Assembly: GCA_051252515.1 (NCBI GenBank)
Contig: JBPOFS010000002.1
Span: 496,001-560,000, forward strand
Source of the DNA: UBA5078 sp051252515
Lineage (GTDB): Bacteria; Pseudomonadota; Gammaproteobacteria; Pseudomonadales; Pseudohongiellaceae
DNA length: 64,000 bases
Reading direction: 5' to 3'
The position numbers and the translations under genes are program-made. Shown here one piece after another: positions 51,881 through 60,946 of this stretch; within the stretch, counting starts at the first letter, position 1; every line of letters starts with the position of its first letter. The notes under the pieces were generated by a model. The model was not told the DNA's origin and did not search any database. It saw only the letters and a list, made by a program, of their open reading frames with translations.

Positions 51881-52336
51881 ATGCATTGTCCATTCTGTAA
51901 CGCATTGGATACTAAAGTGATTGACTCGCGTCTCGTATCTGAAGGGAATCAGGTACGGCGTCGACGTGAATGTATTACGTGTGCCGAACGCTTTACCACC
52001 TACGAAACTGCAGAGCTGGTAATGCCGAGGATCATAAAGCAGAACGGCAATCGTGAGCCATTTGATGAAGCCAAGCTACATTCTGGATTGGTCAAAGCCC
52101 TAGAGAAGCGTCCTGTTGCCATTGAGAAAGTGGACGAGGCGATCAATCGTATTAAGAACCACCTACGGGCAACTGGGGAACGTGAAATTCCTTCTCGCGT
52201 CGTGGGTGAGCAAGTCATGCAAGAGCTGCGACAATTAGATGAAGTGGCTTTTGTGCGTTTTGCCTCAGTGTACCGAAGCTTCAAAGATTTGAATGAGTTT
52301 CGTGCTGAGATAGATCGCTTGGCAAACGACAACTGA
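51881..52336 (+). CDS. nrdR: Transcriptional repressor NrdR
   Basis: Represses ribonucleotide reductase operons by binding NrdR boxes in response to the ATP/dATP balance. It has the zinc ribbon with MHCPFCNALDTKV and CITCAERFTTYE (four cysteines) and an ATP-cone (KQNGNREPFDEAKLHSGLVK). The 151 residues are typical (149 in E. coli). It lies between glyA and ribD, the usual place. Confidence 0.97.
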   Translation: MHCPFCNALDTKVIDSRLVSEGNQVRRRRECITCAERFTTYETAELVMPRIIKQNGNREPFDEAKLHSGLVKALEKRPVAIEKVDEAINRIKNHLRATGEREIPSRVVGEQVMQELRQLDEVAFVRFASVYRSFKDLNEFRAEIDRLANDN

Positions 52337-52353
52337 AACAAGCGGACTCCTTC

Positions 52354-53475
52354 ATGGACAATAGCGCACCAATTTTTATGCAGCTTGCGATAGATGCTGC
52401 ACAGCGCGTCTATTCTACTGCGCCAAATCCGCGCGTGGGATGTGTCATTGTGCGTGAAGGTAAAATCGTGGGAACGGGCTTGCATGAAAAGCCTGGTGAG
52501 CATCACGCCGAAGTGAATGCCTTGATGGAGGCCGGTGAGCTTGCACAAGGGGCGACAGCCTATGTTTCGCTAGAACCTTGTTGTCATTTTGGTCGTACTC
52601 CGCCTTGTACACAGGCGCTCATCAATGCGGGCATTAAAGAAGTCGTCTTTGCGATGCATGACCCTAACCCTCTTGTGGCTGGTAAAGGCGTGCAAGCATT
52701 ACGGGATGCGGGCGTCAAAGTCGAAGGGCCTATTCTCGAGTCGGAAGCGAAAGCCATTAACCGTGGTTTTATTCGTAGAATGACCGAAGGGTTGCCTTTT
52801 GTGCGCTGCAAAATGGCGATGAGTTTAGATGGTCGCACCGCGATGGCCTCTGGCGAAAGTCAGTGGATTACTGGGCCGCAAGCGCGAGCTGATGTGCAGC
52901 GCTTACGTGCACAGTCCTGCGCCGTAGTGACAGGAGTTAATACAGTTCTTAGTGATAATCCTGCTCTGAATGTTCGAGCAGAGCAATTGCAACACGAAGA
53001 CGCACAAGAGATTGCGAAGCGCCAGCCGCGACGAGTGATCTTTGATTCGGCACTGCGCACTCCGCCGGAGTCAAAAATACTGCAAGTCCCTGGGGATGTG
53101 TTGTTTATGGTGGGCTCGCCGCATCCACAGCAACTACAACGTTTCGATGGCAGCGCTGCGCACATTCAATCTGTCCCCACTGTGTCTGGTGGGCGGCTTG
53201 ATCTGCGGGCCGCGATGGGCATGCTGGCGCAGGACTACCACTTTAATGAAGTCATGGTGGAAGCCGGTCCAACTTTAAGTGGAGCTATGATCCAAGCAGG
53301 TTTAGTGAATGAAGTAATCATTTATATTGGTGCCAAATTCCTAGGCAGTGACGCCTTGCCGCTATTACAGCTTCCTGGCCTGCAACATATGGCAGATCAC
53401 ATTGGCTTGAAAATTGTCGACGCCAAAGATATCGCAGGTGATTGCAGAATCACCGCACAAATAATCAATCGCTAA
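52354..53475 (+). CDS. ribD: Bifunctional riboflavin deaminase/reductase RibD
   Basis: Second and third steps of riboflavin synthesis: deamination of the pyrimidine and NADPH reduction of the ribosyl side chain. The N-terminal CDA domain (~residues 1-145) has the zinc ligands in HHAEVNAL and PCCHFGRTPPC; the C-terminal reductase (~150-370) has MAMSLDGRTAMASGESQWIT and VEAGPTLSGAMI. Length 373 fits (E. coli 367). It starts 17 bp after nrdR and is co-transcribed with the other rib genes. Confidence 0.96.
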   Translation: MDNSAPIFMQLAIDAAQRVYSTAPNPRVGCVIVREGKIVGTGLHEKPGEHHAEVNALMEAGELAQGATAYVSLEPCCHFGRTPPCTQALINAGIKEVVFAMHDPNPLVAGKGVQALRDAGVKVEGPILESEAKAINRGFIRRMTEGLPFVRCKMAMSLDGRTAMASGESQWITGPQARADVQRLRAQSCAVVTGVNTVLSDNPALNVRAEQLQHEDAQEIAKRQPRRVIFDSALRTPPESKILQVPGDVLFMVGSPHPQQLQRFDGSAAHIQSVPTVSGGRLDLRAAMGMLAQDYHFNEVMVEAGPTLSGAMIQAGLVNEVIIYIGAKFLGSDALPLLQLPGLQHMADHIGLKIVDAKDIAGDCRITAQIINR

Positions 53476-53491
53476 TTGCAGCGGAGACCCT

Positions 53492-54157
53492 ATGTTTACA
53501 GGAATTATTGAGGCCTTGGGCCATATCGCGGATTTAAAATTGCGCGGTGGCGAGTGGCGCTTGACTGTGACTAGTGGCGCTTTGGATTTTAGCGACGTCA
53601 TTCTCGGTGACAGTATTGCCGTGAATGGTGTGTGTTTGACCGTTACACGTTTAGACCGAGAGTCTTTTGAAGTGGACGTGTCCAATGAAACAATGCAATA
53701 CACAACGCTGCACGGTTTAAGCAAGGGCAGTAAAGTGAATTTGGAGAAAGCGTTAACGCCAATGAAAAGATTGGGCGGGCACATTGTGAGCGGACACGTC
53801 GACGGTGTGGGTGAATTACTCGATCTGCGTCCCGATGGCGCGAGTATTCGAATGGACTTTAAGGCGCCCAATGAGCTTGCTAAGTATATTGCTCATAAAG
53901 GTTCTATTTGTATTGATGGCACGAGCTTAACGGTCAACTCGGTCAACGGTGCCGGTTTTAGCGTCAATATAATTCCACACACGCAAGCGGAAACCATTAT
54001 TCAAGATTATCGCACTGGGACAAAAGTGAATCTCGAGGTCGACGTAATTGCACGTTACCTTGAGCGCTTAATGCAGGGCGAAAAAGCGGCTGATGAAAAC
54101 CCCTCATCAGCACAAGCACTCACACGTTCGTTGCTCGCGGAAAATGGTTTCGTTTAG
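53492..54157 (+). CDS. ribE: Riboflavin synthase alpha chain
   Basis: Dismutates two molecules of 6,7-dimethyl-8-ribityllumazine into riboflavin and its pyrimidine precursor. Two lumazine-binding repeats are seen: MFTGIIEALGHI to ~residue 95 and GGHIVSGHVDGVGELLDL to ~195. The catalytic N-terminal Phe2-Thr3 is intact. Length 221 is typical (E. coli 213). It follows ribD by 16 bp. Naming varies: this gene is ribC in E. coli. Confidence 0.96.
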   Translation: MFTGIIEALGHIADLKLRGGEWRLTVTSGALDFSDVILGDSIAVNGVCLTVTRLDRESFEVDVSNETMQYTTLHGLSKGSKVNLEKALTPMKRLGGHIVSGHVDGVGELLDLRPDGASIRMDFKAPNELAKYIAHKGSICIDGTSLTVNSVNGAGFSVNIIPHTQAETIIQDYRTGTKVNLEVDVIARYLERLMQGEKAADENPSSAQALTRSLLAENGFV

Positions 54158-54213
54158 AGCGCGCTAAAAGAGTGTAAAGGGATATCTAATAGTAGGACGC
54201 ATTCAATCGTAAA

Positions 54214-54228
54214 ACGGGATTTTCCCGT
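54214..54228 (+). promoter_or_regulatory. Small hairpin in the ribBA leader
   Basis: ACGGGA (54214-54219) pairs with TCCCGT (54223-54228) around TTT, ending 15 bp before the ribBA start. The ribosome-binding site of ribBA is weak, so this hairpin could tune its translation. The 86-bp gap is too short for an FMN riboswitch, and none of its conserved blocks is present. Confidence 0.35.
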
Positions 54229-54243
54229 AAAGTGAAATAACTA

Positions 54244-55389
54244 ATGAAACTGAATACAGTAGAAGAGATTATTGAAGATATTCGTCAAGGCAAGATGGTG
54301 ATCTTGATGGACGACGAAGATCGTGAGAATGAGGGCGATATCGTTATCGCTGCTGAGCGTATCCGCACTGAAGATATTAATTTTATGGCCAAGCACGCCC
54401 GAGGATTAATTTGTTTGACGCTTGGGCGCGAGCGTTGCGAGTTTTTGAATTTGCGGCCAATGGTCAATAATAATGCGGCACAGTTTCACACCAACTTTAC
54501 GGCCTCTATTGAAGCGGCAACTGGGGTGACGACAGGAATTTCGGCGGCCGATAGAGCCCGCACTATTCAAGTGGCTGTGGCTCGCGACACGAAGCCAGAG
54601 GATATCGTGCAGCCTGGCCATATCTTCCCGATCATGGCGCAACCTGGTGGTGTTTTGCAACGCGCTGGGCACACCGAAGCGGGTTGTGATCTTGCGCGAT
54701 TGGCAGGGTTTACTCCCGCTGCCGCGATTGTCGAAATCATGAATGAAGATGGCTCAATGGCCCGTCGACCTGACCTTGAGAAGTTTGCCGAACAACATGG
54801 TCTCAAAATAGGCACGATTGTGGACCTTATCCATTATCGCATCGCTCATGAACATACCGTCACGCGCAAAGACTCGCATAAGGTGCACACCGCCCACGGC
54901 GAGTTTACGCTGCACACGTTCGAAGACCAGATTATGGGTGGGACGCATATTGCGATGAGCATGGGCGATATCTCTGCCGATGATCCTACTCTGGTGCGGG
55001 TGCATATAGCGAACACGCTACGCGATGTGTGTGATGTGATTAAACCAGAATCTCCGAATTGGTCGTTCGGCACAGCGTTGGCCCGAATCGCACAAGAAGG
55101 CAAAGGCGTCGCTGTGTTACTATCCGGAGACGAATATGCAGAAAACATTAATGCCACACTCGAGTCTGCTTTTGGTGATAACTCCGTTAGCTCACACCAG
55201 AATCGACAAGGCAGTGACCTGACTATAGGCACGGGATCGCAGATACTTCGTGACTTAGGAGTGGGCAAGATGCGCTTACTAAGTTACCCAGCTCGATTCC
55301 AAGCGATATCGGGATTTGATCTCGAAGTGGTTGATTTTGTGCCCTTCGATGAGAGTCTCGTAGTTGATGCCCAAGAAGGCGACAAATAA
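54244..55389 (+). CDS. ribBA: 3,4-dihydroxy-2-butanone-4-phosphate synthase with degenerate GTP cyclohydrolase II domain
   Basis: The N-terminal RibB domain (~residues 1-205) makes dihydroxybutanone phosphate from ribulose 5-phosphate: DDEDRENEGD, ARGLICLTL and GHTEAGCDLARLAG are intact. The C-terminal ~175 residues align with GTP cyclohydrolase II but lack the three zinc cysteines; the only cysteine there is in RDVCDVIK. Hence this half should not hydrolyse GTP, a known situation in many proteobacteria. The true RibA is encoded at the end of the same cluster. It is 86 bp after ribE. Confidence 0.95.
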   Translation: MKLNTVEEIIEDIRQGKMVILMDDEDRENEGDIVIAAERIRTEDINFMAKHARGLICLTLGRERCEFLNLRPMVNNNAAQFHTNFTASIEAATGVTTGISAADRARTIQVAVARDTKPEDIVQPGHIFPIMAQPGGVLQRAGHTEAGCDLARLAGFTPAAAIVEIMNEDGSMARRPDLEKFAEQHGLKIGTIVDLIHYRIAHEHTVTRKDSHKVHTAHGEFTLHTFEDQIMGGTHIAMSMGDISADDPTLVRVHIANTLRDVCDVIKPESPNWSFGTALARIAQEGKGVAVLLSGDEYAENINATLESAFGDNSVSSHQNRQGSDLTIGTGSQILRDLGVGKMRLLSYPARFQAISGFDLEVVDFVPFDESLVVDAQEGDK

Positions 55390-55430
55390 GCGAGTATTAG
55401 ACGCTCCACAGTGAATAAGGTGATCGGAAA

Positions 55431-55907
55431 ATGAGTAATATCAAGATAATCGAAGGGGACTTTCAAGGCGGCTCAGCACGCTACGCCATCGTGGTTGCGC
55501 GCTTCAACAGCTTTGTTGTCGATAAGTTATTGGAAGGAGCCTTGGATACATTGGTTCGCCATGGCGTCAAAGAGTCCGACATTACAGTGGTTAAAGCCCC
55601 AGGCGCATTCGAATTGCCAGTTTTGACGAAAGTTGTTTTAGACACTGGCAGCTACGATGCTGTGATCGCCCTCGGTGCGGTTATTCGTGGAGGCACGCCT
55701 CATTTCGAGTACGTAGCGGGTGAGTGTGTTAAAGGCCTAAGTGTTGTTAGTCTAGAGAGCAAAATTCCTGTGGCATTTGGAGTACTGACTGTCGATAGCA
55801 TCGAACAAGCTATTGAGCGCGCAGGAACCAAAGCAGGGAACAAAGGTTCCGAGGCCGCGCTAGGGGCTTTGGAAATGGTCAGTGTCATTAAAAAGTTGAG
55901 TGCGTAG
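55431..55907 (+). CDS. ribH: 6,7-dimethyl-8-ribityllumazine synthase
   Basis: Condenses the RibD product with the RibB product. Family motifs: VARFNSFVVDKLLEGALD, the substrate loop VVKAPGAFELPV, AVIRGGTPHFEYVAGE with the catalytic His, and VAFGVLTVDSIEQA. Length 158 (E. coli 156), forming the icosahedral or pentameric shell typical of the family. It is 41 bp after ribBA, and nusB starts directly after its stop. Confidence 0.97.
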   Translation: MSNIKIIEGDFQGGSARYAIVVARFNSFVVDKLLEGALDTLVRHGVKESDITVVKAPGAFELPVLTKVVLDTGSYDAVIALGAVIRGGTPHFEYVAGECVKGLSVVSLESKIPVAFGVLTVDSIEQAIERAGTKAGNKGSEAALGALEMVSVIKKLSA

Positions 55908-56402
55908 GTGAAATTAGTGACAGACTCTTCAAGCATACCTATAAAATTGCCGCCTTCTGCGATTGCTGAATCGGAAAGTCCGAAGAAGAAACTTAGCGAG
56001 CGTCAGAAAGCCCGTCGTATGGTGTTGCAGGCACTTTACCAATGGGAGCTAGCGAAAGCTCCTGTCAGTGATATTCAGGCAGAATTTCGCGCCTACTATC
56101 TTGGTAAGATTGACTGGAAATATTTCAATGAAGTGTTTCCAGCGATTCCTCCGCTAGTGACAGATCTTGATGCAGCGATTATTCCAATGCTGGATAGAAA
56201 CATCGACATGCTTGATCCCATTGAGTTGTCGCTTCTTCGTTTTGGAATGTATGAATTGCAGCATCGCATCGACGTTCCCTACAAAGTCGTTATCAACGAG
56301 AGCGTAGAGCTTGCCCGTATTTTTGGGGCCACTGATGGGCATAAATATATCAATGGGATTCTCGATAAAGCGGCACGACAAATTCGCACCTTAGAAGTTT
56401 AG
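55908..56402 (+). CDS. nusB: Transcription antitermination factor NusB
   Basis: RNA-binding antiterminator for rRNA operons, working with S10 (NusE). The all-helical NusB fold is evident: KARRMVLQALYQWELAKA, ALDAAIIPMLDRNIDMLDPI-type helix region (DLDAAIIPMLDRNIDML), RFGMYELQHRIDVPYKVVIN and GATDGHKYINGILDKAA. Its start is GTG directly after the ribH stop, implying coupling. A ~25-residue polar N-terminal extension makes it longer (164) than E. coli NusB (139). Confidence 0.95.
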   Translation: MKLVTDSSSIPIKLPPSAIAESESPKKKLSERQKARRMVLQALYQWELAKAPVSDIQAEFRAYYLGKIDWKYFNEVFPAIPPLVTDLDAAIIPMLDRNIDMLDPIELSLLRFGMYELQHRIDVPYKVVINESVELARIFGATDGHKYINGILDKAARQIRTLEV

Positions 56403-56446
56403 GAGTGCGGTTCGCTATAGGCGCTGAATTCTTACAATTGAAATAA

Positions 56447-57475
56447 ATGCTTGAGGCCTTTCCATTGGCGTCCGACGAATTCGACATTATTCAGCGCTAC
56501 TTTAATTCGAAGGCTCTGGCTTTTTCTACGCCTGAGCTTGCGTTGGGCATCGGCGATGATTGCACGCTGTTAGATTTGGCCCCTCATAGCCGATTAGCGA
56601 TGTCGATGGATCTGCTGCAGGAAGGCGTACACTTTCTTACAGATTCCGATCCGTATTTGTTGGGCAAGCGTACACTATTAGTGAATTTGAGTGATCTCGC
56701 TGCGATGGGCGCTCGGCCAGTGTGTTTTACTTTAGGGTTGAGTTTGCCTAACAGTGACGAGCAATGGCTGCAGGCCTTCAGTGAGGGTCTTGCCGAGGTG
56801 GCGCAAGCGCATAGTTGTGCGCTGGTAGGCGGTGACTTGACGTCATCGAGCGTGGCGATAAAGACGATCTGCGTGCAAGTGCACGGAGTTTTGCCTAAGA
56901 GTGAAGCCATGTTACGAAGCGGCGCTAAGGTGGGCGACAAGATTTATGTAACGGGCACGCTAGGGGATGCCGCTGCCGGTTTAGCGGTTTTGCAGGGCAG
57001 AGAGAAGGCCCCCTTGTCCGCAGATGCTCGAGCCGCGTTGATTGAAGCATTTTACGTGCCCGAGTCTCGTGTTGCTGCAGGGCAACTGTTGAGAACCCTC
57101 GCATCAAGTTGCATCGATCTTTCGGACGGGCTTGCGTCGGACTTACAGCACATACTCAAGGCTAGTGATGTGGGGGCGCGAATAGAGTTAACGGCTTTGC
57201 CGGTGTCCTCGGCTTTCCAAGAGGCGACTCCACAAGGGCAGTGGTTTGATTTAGCCTTGGGGGGCGGAGATGACTACGAACTTTGTTTTACGCTAGCACC
57301 AGAGTTAAAGGATTCCATGGAAGCAGTATTTTCCCAGCACGGCATAGGCGTGAAGTGTGTCGGCAGTATTCGAGAAGGCAGCGGCATTGATTGGCTGCAC
57401 GATGGGCAATTAACAACGCTGAACGTGCGAGGCTATAATCACTTCGCACAATCGCGCACGCAAGGAGTTGTCTAG
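56447..57475 (+). CDS. thiL: Thiamine-monophosphate kinase
   Basis: ATP-dependent kinase making thiamine diphosphate from the monophosphate. Opens with SDEFDIIQRYFNSKAL; GIGDDCTLLDL and MSMDLLQEGVHF hold the metal-binding aspartates, LVGGDLTSSSVAIKT the core and IDLSDGLASDLQHIL the C-terminal motif, with GGGDDYELCFTL after. The 342 residues are near E. coli ThiL (325). It ends where pgpA begins (TAGATG), a clear operon junction. Confidence 0.95.
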   Translation: MLEAFPLASDEFDIIQRYFNSKALAFSTPELALGIGDDCTLLDLAPHSRLAMSMDLLQEGVHFLTDSDPYLLGKRTLLVNLSDLAAMGARPVCFTLGLSLPNSDEQWLQAFSEGLAEVAQAHSCALVGGDLTSSSVAIKTICVQVHGVLPKSEAMLRSGAKVGDKIYVTGTLGDAAAGLAVLQGREKAPLSADARAALIEAFYVPESRVAAGQLLRTLASSCIDLSDGLASDLQHILKASDVGARIELTALPVSSAFQEATPQGQWFDLALGGGDDYELCFTLAPELKDSMEAVFSQHGIGVKCVGSIREGSGIDWLHDGQLTTLNVRGYNHFAQSRTQGVV

Positions 57476-57955
57476 ATGGCTGTGACACCTCGCTCAGTGT
57501 GGCGTAACCCAGTTCACTTTTTGGCGTTCGGGTTTGGTAGTGGTGCGGCACCTGTGGCACCGGGTACGTTTGGAACATTGATGGCAGTGCCTCTTTACTT
57601 GTTGCTGTTGCCGAACCTCTCGTGGCCATTGTATTGCGTGTTTTTAATAGTCACCTTTGCCTTGGGTGTTTTCCTGTGTGGAAAGACAGCGCAGGATATC
57701 GGTGTGCATGATCACGGTGGCATTGTGTGGGACGAGTTTGTCGGTTACTGGGTCACAATGTTTCTAGCACCGCCAGGATGGTTATGGGTTGTATTAGGTT
57801 TTATCTTATTTCGCGTCTTTGACATTCTTAAGCCTTGGCCAATTCGTTGGCTCGATAAAAATGTCAGCGGTGGTTTTGGAGTAATGATTGACGATGTACT
57901 GGCCGGTTTGATGGCCTTGGTTTGTCTACAAATTGCGGCAATAATTATAAATTGA
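57476..57955 (+). CDS. pgpA: Phosphatidylglycerophosphatase A
   Basis: Membrane phosphatase making phosphatidylglycerol from its phosphate. PgpA motifs: FGSGAAPVAPGTFGTLMAVP, DHGGIVWDEFVGYWVTM and FILFRVFDILKPWPIRWLDK, with three to four membrane segments (residues ~38-57, 60-78, 95-115, 135-155). Length 159 is close to E. coli (172). It starts directly after the thiL stop. Confidence 0.95.
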   Translation: MAVTPRSVWRNPVHFLAFGFGSGAAPVAPGTFGTLMAVPLYLLLLPNLSWPLYCVFLIVTFALGVFLCGKTAQDIGVHDHGGIVWDEFVGYWVTMFLAPPGWLWVVLGFILFRVFDILKPWPIRWLDKNVSGGFGVMIDDVLAGLMALVCLQIAAIIIN

Positions 57956-57969
57956 AAAGGGTGGTGTGA

Positions 57970-58563
57970 GTGCAAGTTAAATTCGTAGCAGGAGCAGCTT
58001 TGCCTACTCAGTGGGGCGATTTCACAATTCATGGGTTTGAAGATCCCAGCACTGGTAAGGAACACGTTGTACTGGCCATGGGGGATTTCGACAATGATGA
58101 ACCTGTGTTGTGTCGTGTTCACTCTGAGTGTCTCACTGGCGATGCGCTATTCAGTTTGCGCTGCGATTGTGGCCCACAATTACAATACGCCATGCAGAAA
58201 ATCGCGAAAGAAGGCAAAGGCTTGATACTGTACCTTCGACAAGAAGGGCGAGGTATTGGCTTGCTTAACAAAATTAGAGCGTACGCCCTTCAAGATAAAG
58301 GGGCCGATACGGTTGAAGCGAATGAGCAGTTAGGTTTTCTCGCTGATGGTCGTGAATACGCGATATGCCGACCAATGTTGGATCATTTTGGTGTCAAAAC
58401 CTTGCGCTTATTGACCAATAATCCGCGTAAAGTTTCTGCGTTAGAAGAGTTGGGCTATGTGGTAGAGGATCGCGTTGAGATTCATACAGGCTACAATTCT
58501 CATAACGAAAACTATTTGGCAGTAAAGGCACAAAAAATGGGGCATGTGCCTCGAGGCGATTAA
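57970..58563 (+). CDS. ribA: GTP cyclohydrolase II
   Basis: First committed step of riboflavin synthesis. The zinc ligands Cys54, Cys65 and Cys67 stand at the same positions as in E. coli RibA (VHSECLTGDALFSLRCDCG), and the catalytic segment LRQEGRGIGLLNKI and RLLTNNPRKVSAL are intact. The 197 residues equal the family length. The start is GTG, 14 bp after pgpA. It supplies the activity that the C-terminal half of RibBA has lost. It converges on the GGDEF-EAL gene. Confidence 0.96.
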   Translation: MQVKFVAGAALPTQWGDFTIHGFEDPSTGKEHVVLAMGDFDNDEPVLCRVHSECLTGDALFSLRCDCGPQLQYAMQKIAKEGKGLILYLRQEGRGIGLLNKIRAYALQDKGADTVEANEQLGFLADGREYAICRPMLDHFGVKTLRLLTNNPRKVSALEELGYVVEDRVEIHTGYNSHNENYLAVKAQKMGHVPRGD

Positions 58564-58591
58564 GTCTTTTTAAACAATAGGGCTGCGCAGA

Positions 58592-60946
58592 TTATAGCGA
58601 CTCTGCATGATGCTGTTGACGCAATTTGCGCAGTGCATCTTCCATATCTTCTAAGGTAGTGGGCAGTCCTAAGAAGTACCCTTGAATGAAATCGCAGTCG
58701 AAGGTGCTTAGCATATCCACATCTTCCTGCGATTCTGCTCCTTCCATAGTCACTTGCATCCCATTTGAATGACACAGCTCTACTAAGGGCTTGAGTATTT
58801 GTCGGTTCCCGCGTTTCAGCGTTTGCTCGATAAATCCTTTGTCGAATTTCACCATGGTAATGGGGTATTCGACGATTCTAAGCAAGGACGTGAATCCTGC
58901 GCCAAAATCATCCAGTGCAAGCAAGTATCCCGTGTCAGCCAGTTTCTTAAGAAACTGACGTGCATGAGGGGTGTATTCAATATTAACGGTTTCGGTTATT
59001 TCTATTTGAATATATTTCGGTGCAATGTCATAACGCTTTGCGCTTCGTGCAAGTAGCTCGGTGAGTTCTGAGAACTGCAGCTGAGCAGACGAAATGTTCA
59101 AAGACATTTTAAAGTCACGGCCTAATAACTTACGAATGGCCGGATAGGATGACAGTCCTTTGCTGATGACCCACTCGTCGATCATCTCATAGACGCCACA
59201 AGATTCGGCAATTGGTACAAACTCGTCAGGCTCTACATTGCCCAGCTTTCGAGAATTCCAGCGTAGCAGGGCTTCAAAACCATCAAGCTCACCGGTTTTA
59301 ACGTTGAGCAACGGCATATAAACAAGCCTGAACTCAAGATCGGGGTTCATGTGTTTGAGTGCGTTTTCGACTTCTTGGCGACGACGCAATTGCTGTGCGA
59401 GCTCTTCTGAATAGTAAGCGACTTGATTTTTACCTTGTACTTTCGCTTGATGAACCGCTGTGTCGGCATTGGAGATGAGCTGGCTAAAAGAGTCCGCATC
59501 TTGTGGGAACAATGCGATACCGATACTGGAGGTAATAGGAAAACGAGACTTGGCAAAATGCAGTCCTTCCTCCATTTGGTGCAAAATCATTTGGGCGATT
59601 TCTAAGGCCGCATCAGCCGCACCGGCTTGTTTTATCAGTAAGCAAAATTGGTCGCCGGCCACTCGGCCAGGCACGATGTAAGGTCCCTCAGACTTGTCGA
59701 TGTTTGAGGAGCGGATGACAGCGATGTCGCTTAAACTTTGCGAAAACGCGCTGAGCAGCTGGTCACCAAAGCGATGCCCATATTTATCATTCACAAATTT
59801 AAAATTATCGAGATCTAGAACCAATAGTGCGATTTGATCGGAAGTGCCTTTTGCGTGATTAAGAGCATCCTGGCCTATCTGATTAATATAGCTAAGGTTG
59901 TAGAGTCCGGTCAGCGTGTCACGCTCCATCAATCGGCGAGTCTCGTCATAAGAGTGAGCAAGCGACTGATAGAGGGTGTTGAATGTTTGGGCCAGAGCGC
60001 CGATCTCGTCATCGCCCATATGGCGTTTAGGGAGTTGGTTTTGACGACTTGATAGAACGTCGGATAAATCGCGCTCGAGCTCGAGGATGGGGCGTGTAAT
60101 ATGCCTATTGATAAGGCCAAACAAACAAATAGATGCAGTGGCAGAAAAAATTAAACTGATCAGCAGTAACCAAAAAGCCAGTGGCATTAATTGTTGTTGT
60201 AGATGATCGCGTGGCAAGGTGACCTGTAAGTAACGCCCTTCTAATATAGGAGTGGAGGCGGAGAGAATACTCGGGGTCTGCGCAATGGTGCTAATAATGA
60301 AGCGAGTGTTGAGCTCTTCCTCAAGGCTCGCTCTTAGCGTATTAAATTCAGTCGGATCGATGGCGACCGCTATCGCGATAGAATCTGCGAGTTGAGAGGC
60401 CAGTGGGCGTGCAAAGGTCACTGGGTTAATGAATTGTGTTTTTACTAATAGCGATTGTGTGTCGCTAGTTGCAATGTAATCCCATTGCTCCAGTGCTTCT
60501 TGTGTAAACAATGACAGCACATAATCTTCAAGCGGTGCGCTAATCTCACTGAAAGGATCTTGGCTTAATTCCACATGGCTTCTGATTTGCAACGATGGCG
60601 TCTGAGTGCCAAATGTGATGCTTAAATACTCTGTGTTTAGGTCGTCTATTTCCTGAGCGCTATGTTCAAGATTTTTGACGAGACTAAACTCACTGGAGGC
60701 GTCGTCAGGAAACTGCAAATATTGATTAAGTGCATGGCTCTGCGTGACTGTTAATAAGAAGTTTTCTGAGAAAGTTTTGTATCGACCAAAGACACTTGCT
60801 AACTGAGTTACAGCGTTGTTAAGGCGATACTGTTCCTGGCGCTCGAGAAAGTTTCGGGCGATTTCATAGACGATCATCGATGCCACAATGAAGCTAAGCA
60901 GTACGACGGGGGTGATCACTAATAATGCGCGTTTATTGAGGTTCAT
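58592..60946 (-). CDS. MbaA-like membrane GGDEF-EAL protein (predicted c-di-GMP phosphodiesterase)
   Basis: A 784-residue sensor. Transmembrane helix (~residues 7-30), a periplasmic domain of ~220 residues, second helix (~254-280), a HAMP-like linker (~280-335), GGDEF domain (~340-515) and EAL domain (~525-775). The GGDEF signature is degenerate: Ala-Gly-Asp-Gln-Phe at 430-434. The EAL site looks complete: Glu558-Ala-Leu, Asn617, Glu649, Asp679-Asp680, Lys700, Glu735, Gln755. It should therefore degrade c-di-GMP. The gene starts 14 bp inside the PotD-like gene. The pair matches NspS-MbaA of Vibrio cholerae in order and architecture. Confidence 0.88.
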   Translation of the reverse strand: MNLNKRALLVITPVVLLSFIVASMIVYEIARNFLERQEQYRLNNAVTQLASVFGRYKTFSENFLLTVTQSHALNQYLQFPDDASSEFSLVKNLEHSAQEIDDLNTEYLSITFGTQTPSLQIRSHVELSQDPFSEISAPLEDYVLSLFTQEALEQWDYIATSDTQSLLVKTQFINPVTFARPLASQLADSIAIAVAIDPTEFNTLRASLEEELNTRFIISTIAQTPSILSASTPILEGRYLQVTLPRDHLQQQLMPLAFWLLLISLIFSATASICLFGLINRHITRPILELERDLSDVLSSRQNQLPKRHMGDDEIGALAQTFNTLYQSLAHSYDETRRLMERDTLTGLYNLSYINQIGQDALNHAKGTSDQIALLVLDLDNFKFVNDKYGHRFGDQLLSAFSQSLSDIAVIRSSNIDKSEGPYIVPGRVAGDQFCLLIKQAGAADAALEIAQMILHQMEEGLHFAKSRFPITSSIGIALFPQDADSFSQLISNADTAVHQAKVQGKNQVAYYSEELAQQLRRRQEVENALKHMNPDLEFRLVYMPLLNVKTGELDGFEALLRWNSRKLGNVEPDEFVPIAESCGVYEMIDEWVISKGLSSYPAIRKLLGRDFKMSLNISSAQLQFSELTELLARSAKRYDIAPKYIQIEITETVNIEYTPHARQFLKKLADTGYLLALDDFGAGFTSLLRIVEYPITMVKFDKGFIEQTLKRGNRQILKPLVELCHSNGMQVTMEGAESQEDVDMLSTFDCDFIQGYFLGLPTTLEDMEDALRKLRQQHHAESL

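Noticed and set aside
54158..54243. FMN riboswitch before ribBA
   Set aside because: The gap is only 86 bp and lacks the conserved blocks; just a small ACGGGA/TCCCGT hairpin is there.
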